Assembly (NCBI RefSeq): GCF_011751745.2
Contig: NZ_CP061170.1
Coordinates: 496,001-560,000 of the forward strand
Origin: Paramicrobacterium fandaimingii
GTDB lineage: Bacteria > Actinomycetota > Actinomycetes > Actinomycetales > Microbacteriaceae
Length of the DNA stretch: 64,000 nt
Reading direction: 5' to 3'
In this document: positions 44,276 through 53,030 of the stretch, one piece after another
Layout of the letters: the number at the start of each line of letters is the position of its first letter
Position numbering within the stretch: the first letter of the stretch is position 1
Notes under the pieces: model-generated
Told to the model about the DNA's origin: nothing
Seen by the model: the letters and a program-made list of their open reading frames with translations, nothing else
The model's database searches: none
Program-made: the position numbers and the translations under genes

Positions 44276-45556
44276 ATGAAGGTTGTCACGTGGGTGGGCG
44301 CAGGACTCGTCTGCGCATTCGTGGTGTGGAGCGCGGTGAGCGCTCCACTCGTGGTCCTCGCGCTCCTTGGCGTGCTCGCGCTCCTTGGCGTCGCGTTCGT
44401 GCTGTACGTCTTCAGACGCCCCTCGTCGGCGACCGCACTGAGCGAGATCGCCGACCGCAAGTGGCACAACGTCCACTTGGGGGATGGCACGGTCAGCGGA
44501 GACGGATCCCCGTACGCGATCTACGTGAGGCGGGGTGAATCGCCGAACCTGATCATCCACTTCTCGGGCGGCGGGGCCTGCTGGGACGGTGAGACGGCGT
44601 CGCGTCCCATCACCCCGCTGCGCGTCCTGCGCGGCTACACCCGAGATCTGAGAGCGTTCTACTTCGCCTCTCTCACCCGGCTCTTCCCCGCCGGTCTCAC
44701 TGGGCTGGCGAACCGCCGTGACAAGAAGAACGCGTTCCGCGACTGGACGTTCGTCTTCGTTCCCTACAGCACGGGAGATCTGCACGTCGGCGACACCGTC
44801 AATGACTACACCCGCGACGGTCGCACCTATACGGTCCACCACAACGGAAGGGCCAACGTCTCGGCGGCACTGGAGTGGGTGTTCGCCAACGTTCCCCGTC
44901 CGACCAAGGTCATGGTCTCGGGCGAGAGCTCCGGGGCCTGGGCATCGGTCTTCTACGCCCCGGTCGTCGCCGACCACTACCCCGACAAGCCGGTCTTCTG
45001 TCTCTCCGACGGGGCGGGGATCGTCTCCCGCCGTTGGCCGGAGTTGTTCGAGCGCGTCTGGAATGCCGGCGGTCCCGAGGTTATCGGGTTCCGCGTCGGC
45101 ACAGACGTCTACAGCGACGCCATCTCTCGCCGCGTCGACCCCACACCAGAGAACCTCGTGTACCTGCACAGCAACACGCTCTACGACGACACGCTCACTC
45201 GGTTCTCCGCTGCCCTCAATGGCACACCCACCGATACCGACCAGTTCATCGACGGCTGGGCCCATCAGACCAGGGAATCGATGAGGCAGCTGAGCGAATC
45301 CGCGTACGACTACCGATACTTCCTGAGCGACTGGAGCCACAACACGAGACGCCACACAACCGCTCACACGGTGACCACCAACGACTTGTTCCACAAATGC
45401 CGGGCCGGTGGAATGACCTATTCCCGATGGCTCGCGCGGAATGTCATCGACGACGAAGCCGTCTCGGTGGGCGAGGAACACCTTGCGGAACCATGCTCTC
45501 GCTCAGAGAACGCGGAGTCCGCACTCCTGGGAGGCCTGACGAACCGTCATGACTGA
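44276..45556 (+). CDS. Membrane-anchored pectin-acetylesterase-family hydrolase
   Basis: 426-residue protein. The N-terminal ~45 residues form one or two hydrophobic segments ending in VLYVFRRP, so the catalytic part is membrane-anchored. IIHFSGGGACWDGETA and the nucleophile elbow VSGESSGAWA are characteristic of the pectinacetylesterase/Notum family, with DWTFVFVPYSTGDLHVGD as the conserved strand. GGGAGGAG lies upstream of ATG 44276. It overlaps the tetR gene by 8 nt. Deacetylation of a polysaccharide is likely, but actinobacterial members may act on other esters. Confidence 0.82.
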   Translation: MKVVTWVGAGLVCAFVVWSAVSAPLVVLALLGVLALLGVAFVLYVFRRPSSATALSEIADRKWHNVHLGDGTVSGDGSPYAIYVRRGESPNLIIHFSGGGACWDGETASRPITPLRVLRGYTRDLRAFYFASLTRLFPAGLTGLANRRDKKNAFRDWTFVFVPYSTGDLHVGDTVNDYTRDGRTYTVHHNGRANVSAALEWVFANVPRPTKVMVSGESSGAWASVFYAPVVADHYPDKPVFCLSDGAGIVSRRWPELFERVWNAGGPEVIGFRVGTDVYSDAISRRVDPTPENLVYLHSNTLYDDTLTRFSAALNGTPTDTDQFIDGWAHQTRESMRQLSESAYDYRYFLSDWSHNTRRHTTAHTVTTNDLFHKCRAGGMTYSRWLARNVIDDEAVSVGEEHLAEPCSRSENAESALLGGLTNRHD

Positions 45557-46148
45557 AGCATCTCCACAGGGCCGACGCGAGCGGAAGAAGAACGCGACTC
45601 GAACGAAAATCCTGGACGCGGCGACGGCTCTGTTTCTCGAGCGCGGCTTCGACGCCGTCACCGTCAGCGAGATCGCCAATGCTGCGGACGTCACGTCGAA
45701 AACCGTGTTCGCGCATTTCGCGCAGAAGGAGGCCCTCCTCTTCGGCGACGAGGCTCAGCAGCATGCACGCCTTGTCGCAGCAGTGCGCAACCGTGAGCAG
45801 ACAACGCCGATCTCGGCCGCGCTGCGGGCTCACTACCTGAAAGAGATCGCTGAGATGAACACAGGGCCGGGCCGGCGCCTTCTCGCCGTCATGGAGCAGG
45901 CCCCGACCGTTGTCGAGTACGCCGAGCGAATGTGGGTCCGTCACGAGGACGCCCTCATCGCGGAGATCACCCGCCAATTTAGACTGGATGTCGCGACAGA
46001 CGCGATCCGCCTCTACGTCCGCTTCGCGCTCCAGATCCAGCTCCTCGCACGCCGCTCCCCGGACCCGGGAGCGACGATCGACGCGGGATTTGGCCTCCTC
46101 GACGAAGGATGGCGACGCTACTGCAGCACGATCGACTCGCTTCTGTGA
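45549..46148 (+). CDS. TetR/AcrR-family transcriptional regulator
   Basis: 199-residue repressor. The HTH is clear: NATRTKILDAATALFLERGF, then AVTVSEIANAADVTSKTVFAHFAQKEALLFGDE. The C-terminal helical domain is of the MftR/TetR_C type. The start lies inside the end of the acetylesterase gene, so the pair is translationally coupled and the regulator probably controls its own operon through the repeats at 44174-44207. Confidence 0.9.
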   Translation: MTEASPQGRRERKKNATRTKILDAATALFLERGFDAVTVSEIANAADVTSKTVFAHFAQKEALLFGDEAQQHARLVAAVRNREQTTPISAALRAHYLKEIAEMNTGPGRRLLAVMEQAPTVVEYAERMWVRHEDALIAEITRQFRLDVATDAIRLYVRFALQIQLLARRSPDPGATIDAGFGLLDEGWRRYCSTIDSLL

Positions 46149-46191
46149 CCTCACCTGCGTGAGCACCAACGGGACGGTGTTCTGCGTGCAC

Positions 46192-47250
46192 TCACAGCTG
46201 CGCCATCGTGAACGCTGCCTCGAGCCGCCGGGCGAGTGGCCCCCACGTGAGCACGCGAACCCCGGCGCGCCTGAACGGCTGGGCGAACGCGGGAATCGGC
46301 GTTCCGACGCTCATGTTGAACGCGGCCTGCGCCATCGCCTTTCTCGCGGTTCCCTTCCGCTCGCGCTCCCAGGAATCGAGCGCGGCGGTGTCGCCGTCGA
46401 GAGCACTGATCAGGCACGGGACGAGAGCGGCAGCATCCAGGATTCCCAAGTTCATTCCCTGGCCTCCGATGGGGCTGATTTCGTGGGCGGCATCGCCGAG
46501 AAGCACGATGCGCCCCTGCACCCATCGATCGGCGAGGTGCTGCGCGGCGATGAATGAGCTCGTTTGCTCAGCAGTAGAGGGCGGGAGCCTGACGCCCGTG
46601 CGCTCGCCGACCAGTTGTGCCAGATCGGTGCCGATCGCCGCTCGCGCGACCCACCGACGTCGTGACGAGGGAAGCGGAAACGACTCGACGACGCCGCGTT
46701 GCGCAAACCACAGCACAGCCGCGTCGCCGAGCTCTGAGTCATCGCCGACATCGGCCATGAGGTAGCGGCCTCTGCCAGCGTGGCGCCGCCAGGCGGCATC
46801 CGATTCACCCCGGATGCTGCTGTCGACGCCATCTGCGGCGATCACGATGCGCGCACCGACGGCACCGCCGGGAACGTGCACGCGGGCAGAGCGCGCGCCG
46901 TTCTCCACGCCGGTGACCGGAGTTGCGCGGCGGAGATGTCGAACGTGCGCGTCGAGCTCCGTTTGCAGGAGATGCTGCGGCTGCATGAGCACGGGAGGAG
47001 CGAAACGCATTGCGCCGAGCACACGATCATGATCCCGTGCTTCGCCTCGCGCTATCGGCCGTGCCCCGGGAAGTTCGAGACCGAGCTGACGCAGAACGGC
47101 GACGGCGGGCGGGTGGATTCCGACGGCGCGGGGACGCTGTGAGATCGCGTCGCGTCGCTCGTACACGGCCGTCTCCAGGCCGCGGCGCTGCAGGAGGGCG
47201 GCGACAAGCGTTCCGATCGGGCCAGCGCCCACGACGGCAACGTCAGGCAC
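46192..47250 (-). CDS. FAD-dependent monooxygenase of the type III PKS operon
   Basis: 352-residue class A flavin monooxygenase. GAGPIG at residues 8-13 binds FAD-ADP, RPRAVGIHPPAV is the substrate-side helix, IAADGVDSSIRG is the DG motif, and LLGDAAHEISPIGGQGMNLGI is the GD/FAD-ribityl motif. It overlaps the methyltransferase gene by 8 nt and is the last gene of the PKS operon. Inference: it hydroxylates the aromatic ring of the polyketide, as SrsC does in the Streptomyces phenolic-lipid pathway. Confidence 0.86.
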   Translation of the reverse strand: MPDVAVVGAGPIGTLVAALLQRRGLETAVYERRDAISQRPRAVGIHPPAVAVLRQLGLELPGARPIARGEARDHDRVLGAMRFAPPVLMQPQHLLQTELDAHVRHLRRATPVTGVENGARSARVHVPGGAVGARIVIAADGVDSSIRGESDAAWRRHAGRGRYLMADVGDDSELGDAAVLWFAQRGVVESFPLPSSRRRWVARAAIGTDLAQLVGERTGVRLPPSTAEQTSSFIAAQHLADRWVQGRIVLLGDAAHEISPIGGQGMNLGILDAAALVPCLISALDGDTAALDSWERERKGTARKAMAQAAFNMSVGTPIPAFAQPFRRAGVRVLTWGPLARRLEAAFTMAQL

Positions 47251-47953
47251 CGAGAACCTCGCTGCGCAGAAGGACGCGGCTCGGCGATTGCGTCGTCACG
47301 TGCCAGGGCACGGGAACGACGACCCGCAGCTCCGACGCCGTGTAGCTGCGACGAATCGACAGCAGACCGTCTTCGCGAATCAAATTGCCCGCGGTGAACG
47401 GCAGAGCGAGCACGCTGAACGCCGCATACGCGAAGAGGGAGCGCTCGATGTCGCTGTGCACGACAAGACCGCCGTGCGCGCAGCATCCGGCTGTCTCGTC
47501 AAGAAATGTCGGCAGGTCGTCGATGTGGTGCAGCACATGGTTCGAGACGACAACGTCGAACTTCTCGCCGAGCTCGCCGGCCCGCACGCGCAGAAACCGA
47601 GCGTGAGAGCCGCTGCGTGTTGCGGCGGCCGTGGCCTCATCGATGGCGATAGCATCCGGATCGACCCCCGTCACCTCGATGCGCAGTCCATCGCGTGCCG
47701 CCCAGCGCTCGAGCGCTCGGGTGACGTCGCCCGCGCCGCACCCAACGTCGAGCACTCGAGGCACGTGCCCCCGAGCCCGTGCCGCCCGAAGTCGAGGGCG
47801 CACGTGCGCGACATATGTGCGGCGCCACCCGGCGACGAGTCTGTTCACGACCTCGAAGCGCTGATAGGTGCGGCGCAGAAGCGCCGGATCGCAGTCGGGG
47901 TCGTCCATTCGCTCCGTCAGAGAGTCGTCGCGTTGGCGCAGGCCTGCCATCAT
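47243..47953 (-). CDS. SAM-dependent methyltransferase of the type III PKS operon
   Basis: 236-residue class I methyltransferase. Motif I is VLDVGCGAGDVTRAL, the acidic residue after strand 2 is in VTGVDPDAI, and FDVVVSNHVLHHIDD is motif IV. Its start overlaps the PKS stop by 4 nt. Probably it O- or C-methylates the phenolic product; the acceptor position cannot be read from sequence. Confidence 0.87.
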   Translation of the reverse strand: MMAGLRQRDDSLTERMDDPDCDPALLRRTYQRFEVVNRLVAGWRRTYVAHVRPRLRAARARGHVPRVLDVGCGAGDVTRALERWAARDGLRIEVTGVDPDAIAIDEATAAATRSGSHARFLRVRAGELGEKFDVVVSNHVLHHIDDLPTFLDETAGCCAHGGLVVHSDIERSLFAYAAFSVLALPFTAGNLIREDGLLSIRRSYTASELRVVVPVPWHVTTQSPSRVLLRSEVLGA

Positions 47954-49026
47954 TCCACCGTCAGCAGTGCAGATTCGACGGTGAGCCCCGGCCCGAAGGC
48001 GAGCGCGCAGACGCTGTCGCCTGTCTGCGCATCGGCGAGGATGCGTTCGAGTACGAACAGAACTGTTGCGCTCGACATGTTGCCGAACTCGCGCAGAACA
48101 GACCGCGATGCTGCGAGCTGCTCAGGCGCAAGGTCGAGCGCTGTCTCGACGCGGTCGACGATGCTGCGCCCGCCCGGGTGCAGTGCCCAGTGCGTGATGT
48201 CGCGCGGTGTCGTGTCGCCGATGAGGCCGTCGAGTGCGCCCGTGATGTGCTCGCCGATAATGTGCGGAACGTAGCTCGAGAGCACCATGAGAAAGCCCTC
48301 GTCGCCGATCGTCCAGGCCATCGCCTCTTCCCCCGTCGGCGTCACACGAGTGTCGAACGAGTCGAGGCTCGCCAAGCCGGCGCCCGTGTGTACGACGGCG
48401 GCGCCGGCCCCGTCGGCGAAGAGCGATGACGCGATGATCTGGTCGGGGTCGCTCGACGATCGCACGTGCAGTGTGCACAGCTCGACGCTCACGACGAGCA
48501 CGACAGCATCAGGATCGGCGGCGCACAGCTGCTGGGCGAGGCGAAGCGCGGGCATTGACGCGTAGCATCCCATGAATCCGAGGTTGTAGCGCTGCACGTT
48601 GGGGCGCAGCCCGAGCTCCCGTGCGATCAGAAAGTCGGGGCCCGGCGCGAAGAACCCCGTGCACGAGACGGTGATGATGTGGGTGACCGTGTCTGTGTCG
48701 ATATCTGCCGTCGCCTTTCGGGCGGCGTCGACGTACAGCTTCCCCGCCGCTTCTGTGAACAGATCGTTGCGCGCTTTGGTGCCGGGTGAGAGCAGCAAGC
48801 CAGATCGACTGTCGTAAAATTCCGGATGCTCGACGTCGACGCTTCGGTCGAACTCGACGATTGCCGAGCGCCGTGTCTCAATGCCTGACTGGTCGAAGCT
48901 CGTCGAGATGAGTCGCTGGGCGAGCCTGCTGAGCTCCGGCTGCGAGGCGAAGACGTCGCGAACCTCGTTCTGATGCAACACGGTGTCGGGGGTGACGGTG
49001 GCCAGTGACGCGATCGAGATGGACAT
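47950..49026 (-). CDS. Type III polyketide synthase (chalcone/stilbene synthase family)
   Basis: 358-residue homodimeric ketosynthase that extends an acyl-CoA with malonyl-CoA units and cyclises the chain. The catalytic triad is intact: Cys154 in NLGFMGCYASMPA, His283 in HWALHPGGRS and Asn316 in EFGNMSSATV. The C-terminal ALAFGPGLTVE loop matches the family GFGPG loop. It heads a tightly overlapping operon with a methyltransferase and a flavin monooxygenase, the same gene set as the Streptomyces srsABC alkylresorcinol/alkylquinone cluster. The starter unit (fatty acyl or other) is not predictable. Confidence 0.92.
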   Translation of the reverse strand: MSISIASLATVTPDTVLHQNEVRDVFASQPELSRLAQRLISTSFDQSGIETRRSAIVEFDRSVDVEHPEFYDSRSGLLLSPGTKARNDLFTEAAGKLYVDAARKATADIDTDTVTHIITVSCTGFFAPGPDFLIARELGLRPNVQRYNLGFMGCYASMPALRLAQQLCAADPDAVVLVVSVELCTLHVRSSSDPDQIIASSLFADGAGAAVVHTGAGLASLDSFDTRVTPTGEEAMAWTIGDEGFLMVLSSYVPHIIGEHITGALDGLIGDTTPRDITHWALHPGGRSIVDRVETALDLAPEQLAASRSVLREFGNMSSATVLFVLERILADAQTGDSVCALAFGPGLTVESALLTVE

Positions 49027-49100
49027 AGTCGATGGTACGCAGCGGCGATCCGCCCTGGCTAGCGCTGAGGTCTCGGCGAGAGCCAGATCACAGCGTGCGC

Positions 49101-50699
49101 TCAGGGGCGATCGGCCTGTTCATCGTCGTCATCGAGGTACTTCACGCGAATCTGCCCTGTGAGTGTCTCGGGCTCGATGAGCGGCACCGCTTGCGGGGCC
49201 GACGCCGGTAGCGCGATGGACGCCGTCTCGAGGAACGTCTCTTCGGCAGAGGCGGCGGGGATCTCCGTGGTGTCGGCGCGCTCGCCGACAGCATCCGGAG
49301 TCGTGTCTTTCGCGCTGGCCCCGAAAGGCTTCCCGTGAACGTCGAGGTACTCGGCTGCGCCGCCGTCGCCGTGCACAACCTGAATGGGCGTGGTCAGGCC
49401 CATGCGCCCGAGGTTCGTTGTGGCGGCGCCGGGCATCGGCTTTCCAAAGTGGGTGACGACGAGCCTCCAGCGGGACGCCGGGTCGCGGTGCAGCCGCAGC
49501 TCGCGCGAGACGATCAGCCAGCCCAGTCCAACGGCGCACGCGGCGAAACCGGCAAGCGCACCGACCCCGAGGGTCCATCGCGCGCCGAACGCGTTGGCGA
49601 TCCAGCCGACGATGGGCGCCCCGACCGGCGTTGATCCCATGAGAATCGCCGCATACAGCGCCATCACGCGCCCCCGGATGATCGGGGCGGACGTTGTTTG
49701 AACGTAGCTGTTCGCCGTTGTCAGCAGCGTCACCGTCGAGAAACCGACGAGAATCATCGAGATCGCGAACGATACGTAGGTGGGCATGACGCCCGAGACC
49801 GTGGATGCCGCGCCGAACAGTCCCGCGGCCGTGATCACGATGCGCATCTGTGGTCTGGCGCGCCGTGCCGCGAGCAGCGCACCGGTGAGGGAGCCGATCG
49901 CCAGAATCGACGACAGCGCTCCATACTCGCTTGCGCCCCTGCCGAACTCGACGGCCATCGTCGAGGCGACGATGGGGAAGTTCATGCCGAACGCGCCCAT
50001 GATGAAGACGATCACGAAGATCACCGTGAGGTCGGGCCGCGCCTTCACATAGAGAAAGCCCTCGACGATGTTCTTGATCGGGCTTCCCGTTGCGCGCGGG
50101 CTTGGGTACAGGTCCTTCACCCGCAGGCTGATGAGCACGGTGAGTACGGCGAGAAATGACACTGCATTGATCATGAACACCCAGCCCGAGCCGACGAGGG
50201 CGATCAGAATGCCCGCGACCGCCGGGCCAATGAGCCGAGCCGTGTTGAACGACGCCGAGTTGAGAGAGACAGCATTCGCCATGTTGTCTTGACCGACGAG
50301 ATCGGAGACGAACACCTGTCTCGCCGGGGTGTCGATGGCATTCACAACGCCGAGGGTGAACGCGAAGATGAACACGTGCCAGAGCTCGGCAACGCCGGTG
50401 AGCAGCAGGATGCCGAGTCCCGCCGCGAGCAGCATGAGCCCTGACTGCGTGCACATCAAGATCTTGCGTCGGTCGAAGTGGTCGGCGATATATCCCGAAA
50501 TGGGAACCATCAGCAGCTGCGGCCCGAACTGCAGCGCCATCGTCGTTCCCACCGCGAGGGCATTGTTGTCTGTCAGATCGACGAGCACGACCCAATCCTG
50601 CGTCGTCGCCTGCATCCACGCGCCGATATTCGACACGAGGGCACCGATGAACCAGATGCGGTAGTTGAAGCCCGACAACGAGCGGAACATGTTCTTCAC
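49101..50699 (-). CDS. MFS transporter (DHA3/enterobactin-exporter type)
   Basis: 532-residue protein with about 12 transmembrane helices in the first ~420 residues, starting NYRIWFIGALVSNIGAWMQ as in the MFS_3 family. Motif A is GYIADHFDRRK. The last ~110 residues are an acidic, Ala/Pro/Glu-rich cytoplasmic tail, unusual in length for the family. The start overlaps the MarR stop by 4 nt, so pump and regulator are co-expressed. The exported compound is unknown; export of the neighbouring polyketide product is possible but unproven. Confidence 0.88.
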   Translation of the reverse strand: MKNMFRSLSGFNYRIWFIGALVSNIGAWMQATTQDWVVLVDLTDNNALAVGTTMALQFGPQLLMVPISGYIADHFDRRKILMCTQSGLMLLAAGLGILLLTGVAELWHVFIFAFTLGVVNAIDTPARQVFVSDLVGQDNMANAVSLNSASFNTARLIGPAVAGILIALVGSGWVFMINAVSFLAVLTVLISLRVKDLYPSPRATGSPIKNIVEGFLYVKARPDLTVIFVIVFIMGAFGMNFPIVASTMAVEFGRGASEYGALSSILAIGSLTGALLAARRARPQMRIVITAAGLFGAASTVSGVMPTYVSFAISMILVGFSTVTLLTTANSYVQTTSAPIIRGRVMALYAAILMGSTPVGAPIVGWIANAFGARWTLGVGALAGFAACAVGLGWLIVSRELRLHRDPASRWRLVVTHFGKPMPGAATTNLGRMGLTTPIQVVHGDGGAAEYLDVHGKPFGASAKDTTPDAVGERADTTEIPAASAEETFLETASIALPASAPQAVPLIEPETLTGQIRVKYLDDDDEQADRP

Positions 50700-51121
50700 T
50701 GGGTGGCGAGGCTCCTCATCAGGTCGCTTGCGGCCGCGAGTGTGGCGCGATCGTCGGGGCTGAGTGTGCGCAATTGCTGATGCAGCCAGCGATCCCGTTT
50801 CTTCACTGTCTTCATGACGGTTTCGTGGCCGGAATCCGTCAGAGTGACGATCACCTTGCGCTTATCGTGCTCGTCAGCGACGCGCTCGATATAGCCCCAC
50901 TCCTGCAGAGAGTTGACCGTACGATTCATCGAGGGCGCAGAGACGCCCTCCCGTTCGGCAAGGGCGGTCAGGGTCTCCTTGCCGTGTTTATGAAGCCCGG
51001 CCAGCACCGAGAAGTGGGCATCGCTGAGCTCGCCGTCTGCCTTTTCAGCTCGCAGTCTGCGAGCCAGTCGAAACGTCGCGATGCGCAGCTCTGTGCTCTG
51101 TTCGCCAATAGTCCTTGCCAC
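50696..51121 (-). CDS. MarR-family transcriptional regulator
   Basis: 141-residue winged-helix protein. The DNA-binding core is LSDAHFSVLAGLHKHGKETL, TALAEREGVSAPSMNRTVNSL, and the wing RVADEHDKRKVIVTLT. It should repress its own operon with the MFS pump through palindromes directly upstream (51123-51154), releasing when a phenolic or antimicrobial ligand binds. Confidence 0.92.
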   Translation of the reverse strand: MARTIGEQSTELRIATFRLARRLRAEKADGELSDAHFSVLAGLHKHGKETLTALAEREGVSAPSMNRTVNSLQEWGYIERVADEHDKRKVIVTLTDSGHETVMKTVKKRDRWLHQQLRTLSPDDRATLAAASDLMRSLATQ

Positions 51122-51122
51122 G

Positions 51123-51154
51123 GCTAATTAGCTTAGCTTATTAGCCTCGCTAAG
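51123..51154. promoter_or_regulatory. Nested palindromes upstream of marR, candidate MarR operators
   Basis: GCTAATTAGC (51123-51132) is a perfect 10-bp palindrome. TTAGC-CTC-GCTAA (51141-51153) is a perfect inverted repeat, and CTTAGC (51132-51137) also pairs with GCTAAG (51149-51154). They begin 2 nt upstream of the marR start in an AT-rich gap, the usual place for MarR autoregulation. Confidence 0.7.
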
Positions 51155-51254
51155 TAAATCAATCCGTATGTTTTCGTGACGAGGCATTGTGATGCGTGAC
51201 CGCCATGTGTACGGTGTGAACATGAGCGACGATGCAACGGAGTGAGGAGTGCTC

Positions 51255-51950
51255 ATGGCGACATTCGTTCTGATTCCCGGCGCTGGTGGGGCGGGGGAGG
51301 TCTACTGGCGAGAGGTCGCGGCGGAGCTGATCGCGCGCGGTCACACCGCAATCCCGGTTGAGATCGCGGGGGACGACCCCGCGCTGGGTCTTCCCGAGTA
51401 CGCGGCGATCACAGACGAGGCGATCGGTGCGCACAGCGATGTCGTCGTCGTGGCGCAATCGCTTGGCGGGTTCACCGCTCCCATGATCACCAAGCGTGAT
51501 GCTCTTTCGCGGATCGTCCTGCTCAACGCGATGATTCCTCTCCCGGGCGAAACTCCTGGCCAGTGGTGGGGTGCCACAGGTTGGGAATCGGCGCGTCATG
51601 CTGCCAACGCCCGTGCGGGTCGGTCCGACGACCTCGACACGGACGAGGTATTTCTTCACGATGTCCCTGACAGTGTGAAAGCTGCGATGGCAGAATCCGG
51701 CCGCGAACCCGCCGCGACTCCGTTCGAACAGCCGTGCGCGTTCGCCGAGTGGCCCAACGTGCCTGTGCACGTGTTGGTCGGTGCAGATGACCGGCTCTTC
51801 CCTGCTGATTTTCAAGTGCGGGTTGCCCGTGAACGGCTCGGAATCGCCGCTGACGTGATGCCCGGCGGTCACCTCGCAGCGAAGAGCAGACCCATCGACG
51901 TGGCCGAACGGCTCATCCGATATGTCGAAACCGGTGGCATGGCAAGGTGA
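51255..51950 (+). CDS. Alpha/beta hydrolase (salicylate-esterase-like fold)
   Basis: 231-residue hydrolase. FVLIPGAGGAGEVYW is the oxyanion strand, VVVAQSLGGFTAPM the nucleophile elbow with Ser, and PGGHLAAKSRP the region of the catalytic His. ATG 51255 has GAGGAG 5 nt upstream; GTG 51249 is less likely. It is divergent from the marR-MFS operon and could share its control region. Substrate unknown. Confidence 0.82.
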   Translation: MATFVLIPGAGGAGEVYWREVAAELIARGHTAIPVEIAGDDPALGLPEYAAITDEAIGAHSDVVVVAQSLGGFTAPMITKRDALSRIVLLNAMIPLPGETPGQWWGATGWESARHAANARAGRSDDLDTDEVFLHDVPDSVKAAMAESGREPAATPFEQPCAFAEWPNVPVHVLVGADDRLFPADFQVRVARERLGIAADVMPGGHLAAKSRPIDVAERLIRYVETGGMAR

Positions 51951-52146
51951 CACGGGGCCGGTGGGGTTCGGATGCAGTCAGCGGACATCGCGGCGGTTGT
52001 CCTCGACGAACGTGTGCTGCACGGCTGGGACCTTGCTCGCGCCACTGACCGGAACGTCGTCGCTTGACACCCTGCTCGGTCTCGCCGGACGAAATCCTGC
52101 CTGGCATTGAGCGCGTCCTCCCGCGTGACCTGGGTACGCTGGGGCT

Positions 52147-53025
52147 ATGCGGCCAGCACATACTGCGGAACCGGACGTCACGCGAACGCTCGTCGATGAC
52201 GAGAACGTTCGCATCACGTACTACGAGTGGACGGCGGCGAAGCCGCGTGGAATCGTGCATATCGCGCACGGAGCGGGGGAGCATGCCCGTCGGTACGCTC
52301 CGCTTGCCGCGGACCTCGTTGCCGCGGGGTACACGGTCTTTGCTGACGATCATCGCGGACACGGGCAGACGGGCCGTGATTATCTCGGGCTCTCGCACCT
52401 GGGCCCACGGGGCATGAAGGGCGCAATCACCTCGCTTCTGCGTGTGGCCGAAACGGTGCGCGAGCAGCATCCGGATCTGCCGCTTTTTGGAATCGGGCAC
52501 AGCTGGGGTGCCCTGTTGATGCAAAAGGTGATCGCTCGATCAGGGGTGTATGACGGCGTGGTTCTGAGCGGAACCGCGCTTGCCGTCCCCGGTGTGCTGA
52601 ATGCCGGGGACCTCAACAAGCCGTGGCGCGGCGCCGGATCGACGGGGCTCGAGTGGCTCAGTCGCGATGCGAACGTGGGCGCCGCCTTCGACGCCGACGT
52701 GCTGTGTTTCGACATTGCCGAGAAGCCGGTGTGGAATCTCACCCAGGCGCTGTCGTTTTTGGGCAGGCCGTCGCCGCGGATGCCCCGGGACATCCCCGTG
52801 CTCATCATGGTCGGCTCCGACGACACGGTCGGCGGCGAGAGAGGCGCCACGATGCTCGCTGAGTCGTACAGTGCGCGGGCAGGTCTGAGCGATGTCGACC
52901 TGCAGATCTTCCCCGACGCACGGCACGAGGTGTACAACGAGACGAACCGCGACGAGGTCGTCGCCCGGCTCACTCGCTGGCTCGATGAGCACGCGTCACG
53001 CGCCCAGATCGGCGAAGCGAGGTAA
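52147..53025 (+). CDS. Monoacylglycerol-lipase-like alpha/beta hydrolase
   Basis: 292-residue Hydrolase_4 enzyme. HIAHGAGEHARRY is the oxyanion motif, GIGHSWGALL the nucleophile elbow (Ser), IMVGSDDTVGG carries the Asp and PDARHEVYNE the His. This complete triad matches lysophospholipase/monoglyceride lipases. The NRDE gene starts 5 nt after its stop, so the two are probably co-transcribed. The 196-nt gap before it contains nothing recognisable. Confidence 0.87.
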   Translation: MRPAHTAEPDVTRTLVDDENVRITYYEWTAAKPRGIVHIAHGAGEHARRYAPLAADLVAAGYTVFADDHRGHGQTGRDYLGLSHLGPRGMKGAITSLLRVAETVREQHPDLPLFGIGHSWGALLMQKVIARSGVYDGVVLSGTALAVPGVLNAGDLNKPWRGAGSTGLEWLSRDANVGAAFDADVLCFDIAEKPVWNLTQALSFLGRPSPRMPRDIPVLIMVGSDDTVGGERGATMLAESYSARAGLSDVDLQIFPDARHEVYNETNRDEVVARLTRWLDEHASRAQIGEAR

Positions 53026-53030
53026 CGCGC

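Noticed and set aside
44096..45481. 461-codon minus-strand ORF opposite the acetylesterase gene
   Set aside because: Antisense to a gene with clear pectinacetylesterase motifs; composition is an antisense shadow with no recognisable motif.
47950..49026. Type III PKS gene as a FabH-type ketoacyl synthase
   Set aside because: The Cys context (FMGCYA), the His/Asn spacing and the GFGPG-type C-terminal loop fit chalcone/stilbene synthases.
49129..50619. 496-codon second frame within the MFS gene
   Set aside because: Arg/His/Asp-rich translation with no hydrophobic helices; the overlapping frame encodes an obvious 12-helix transporter.
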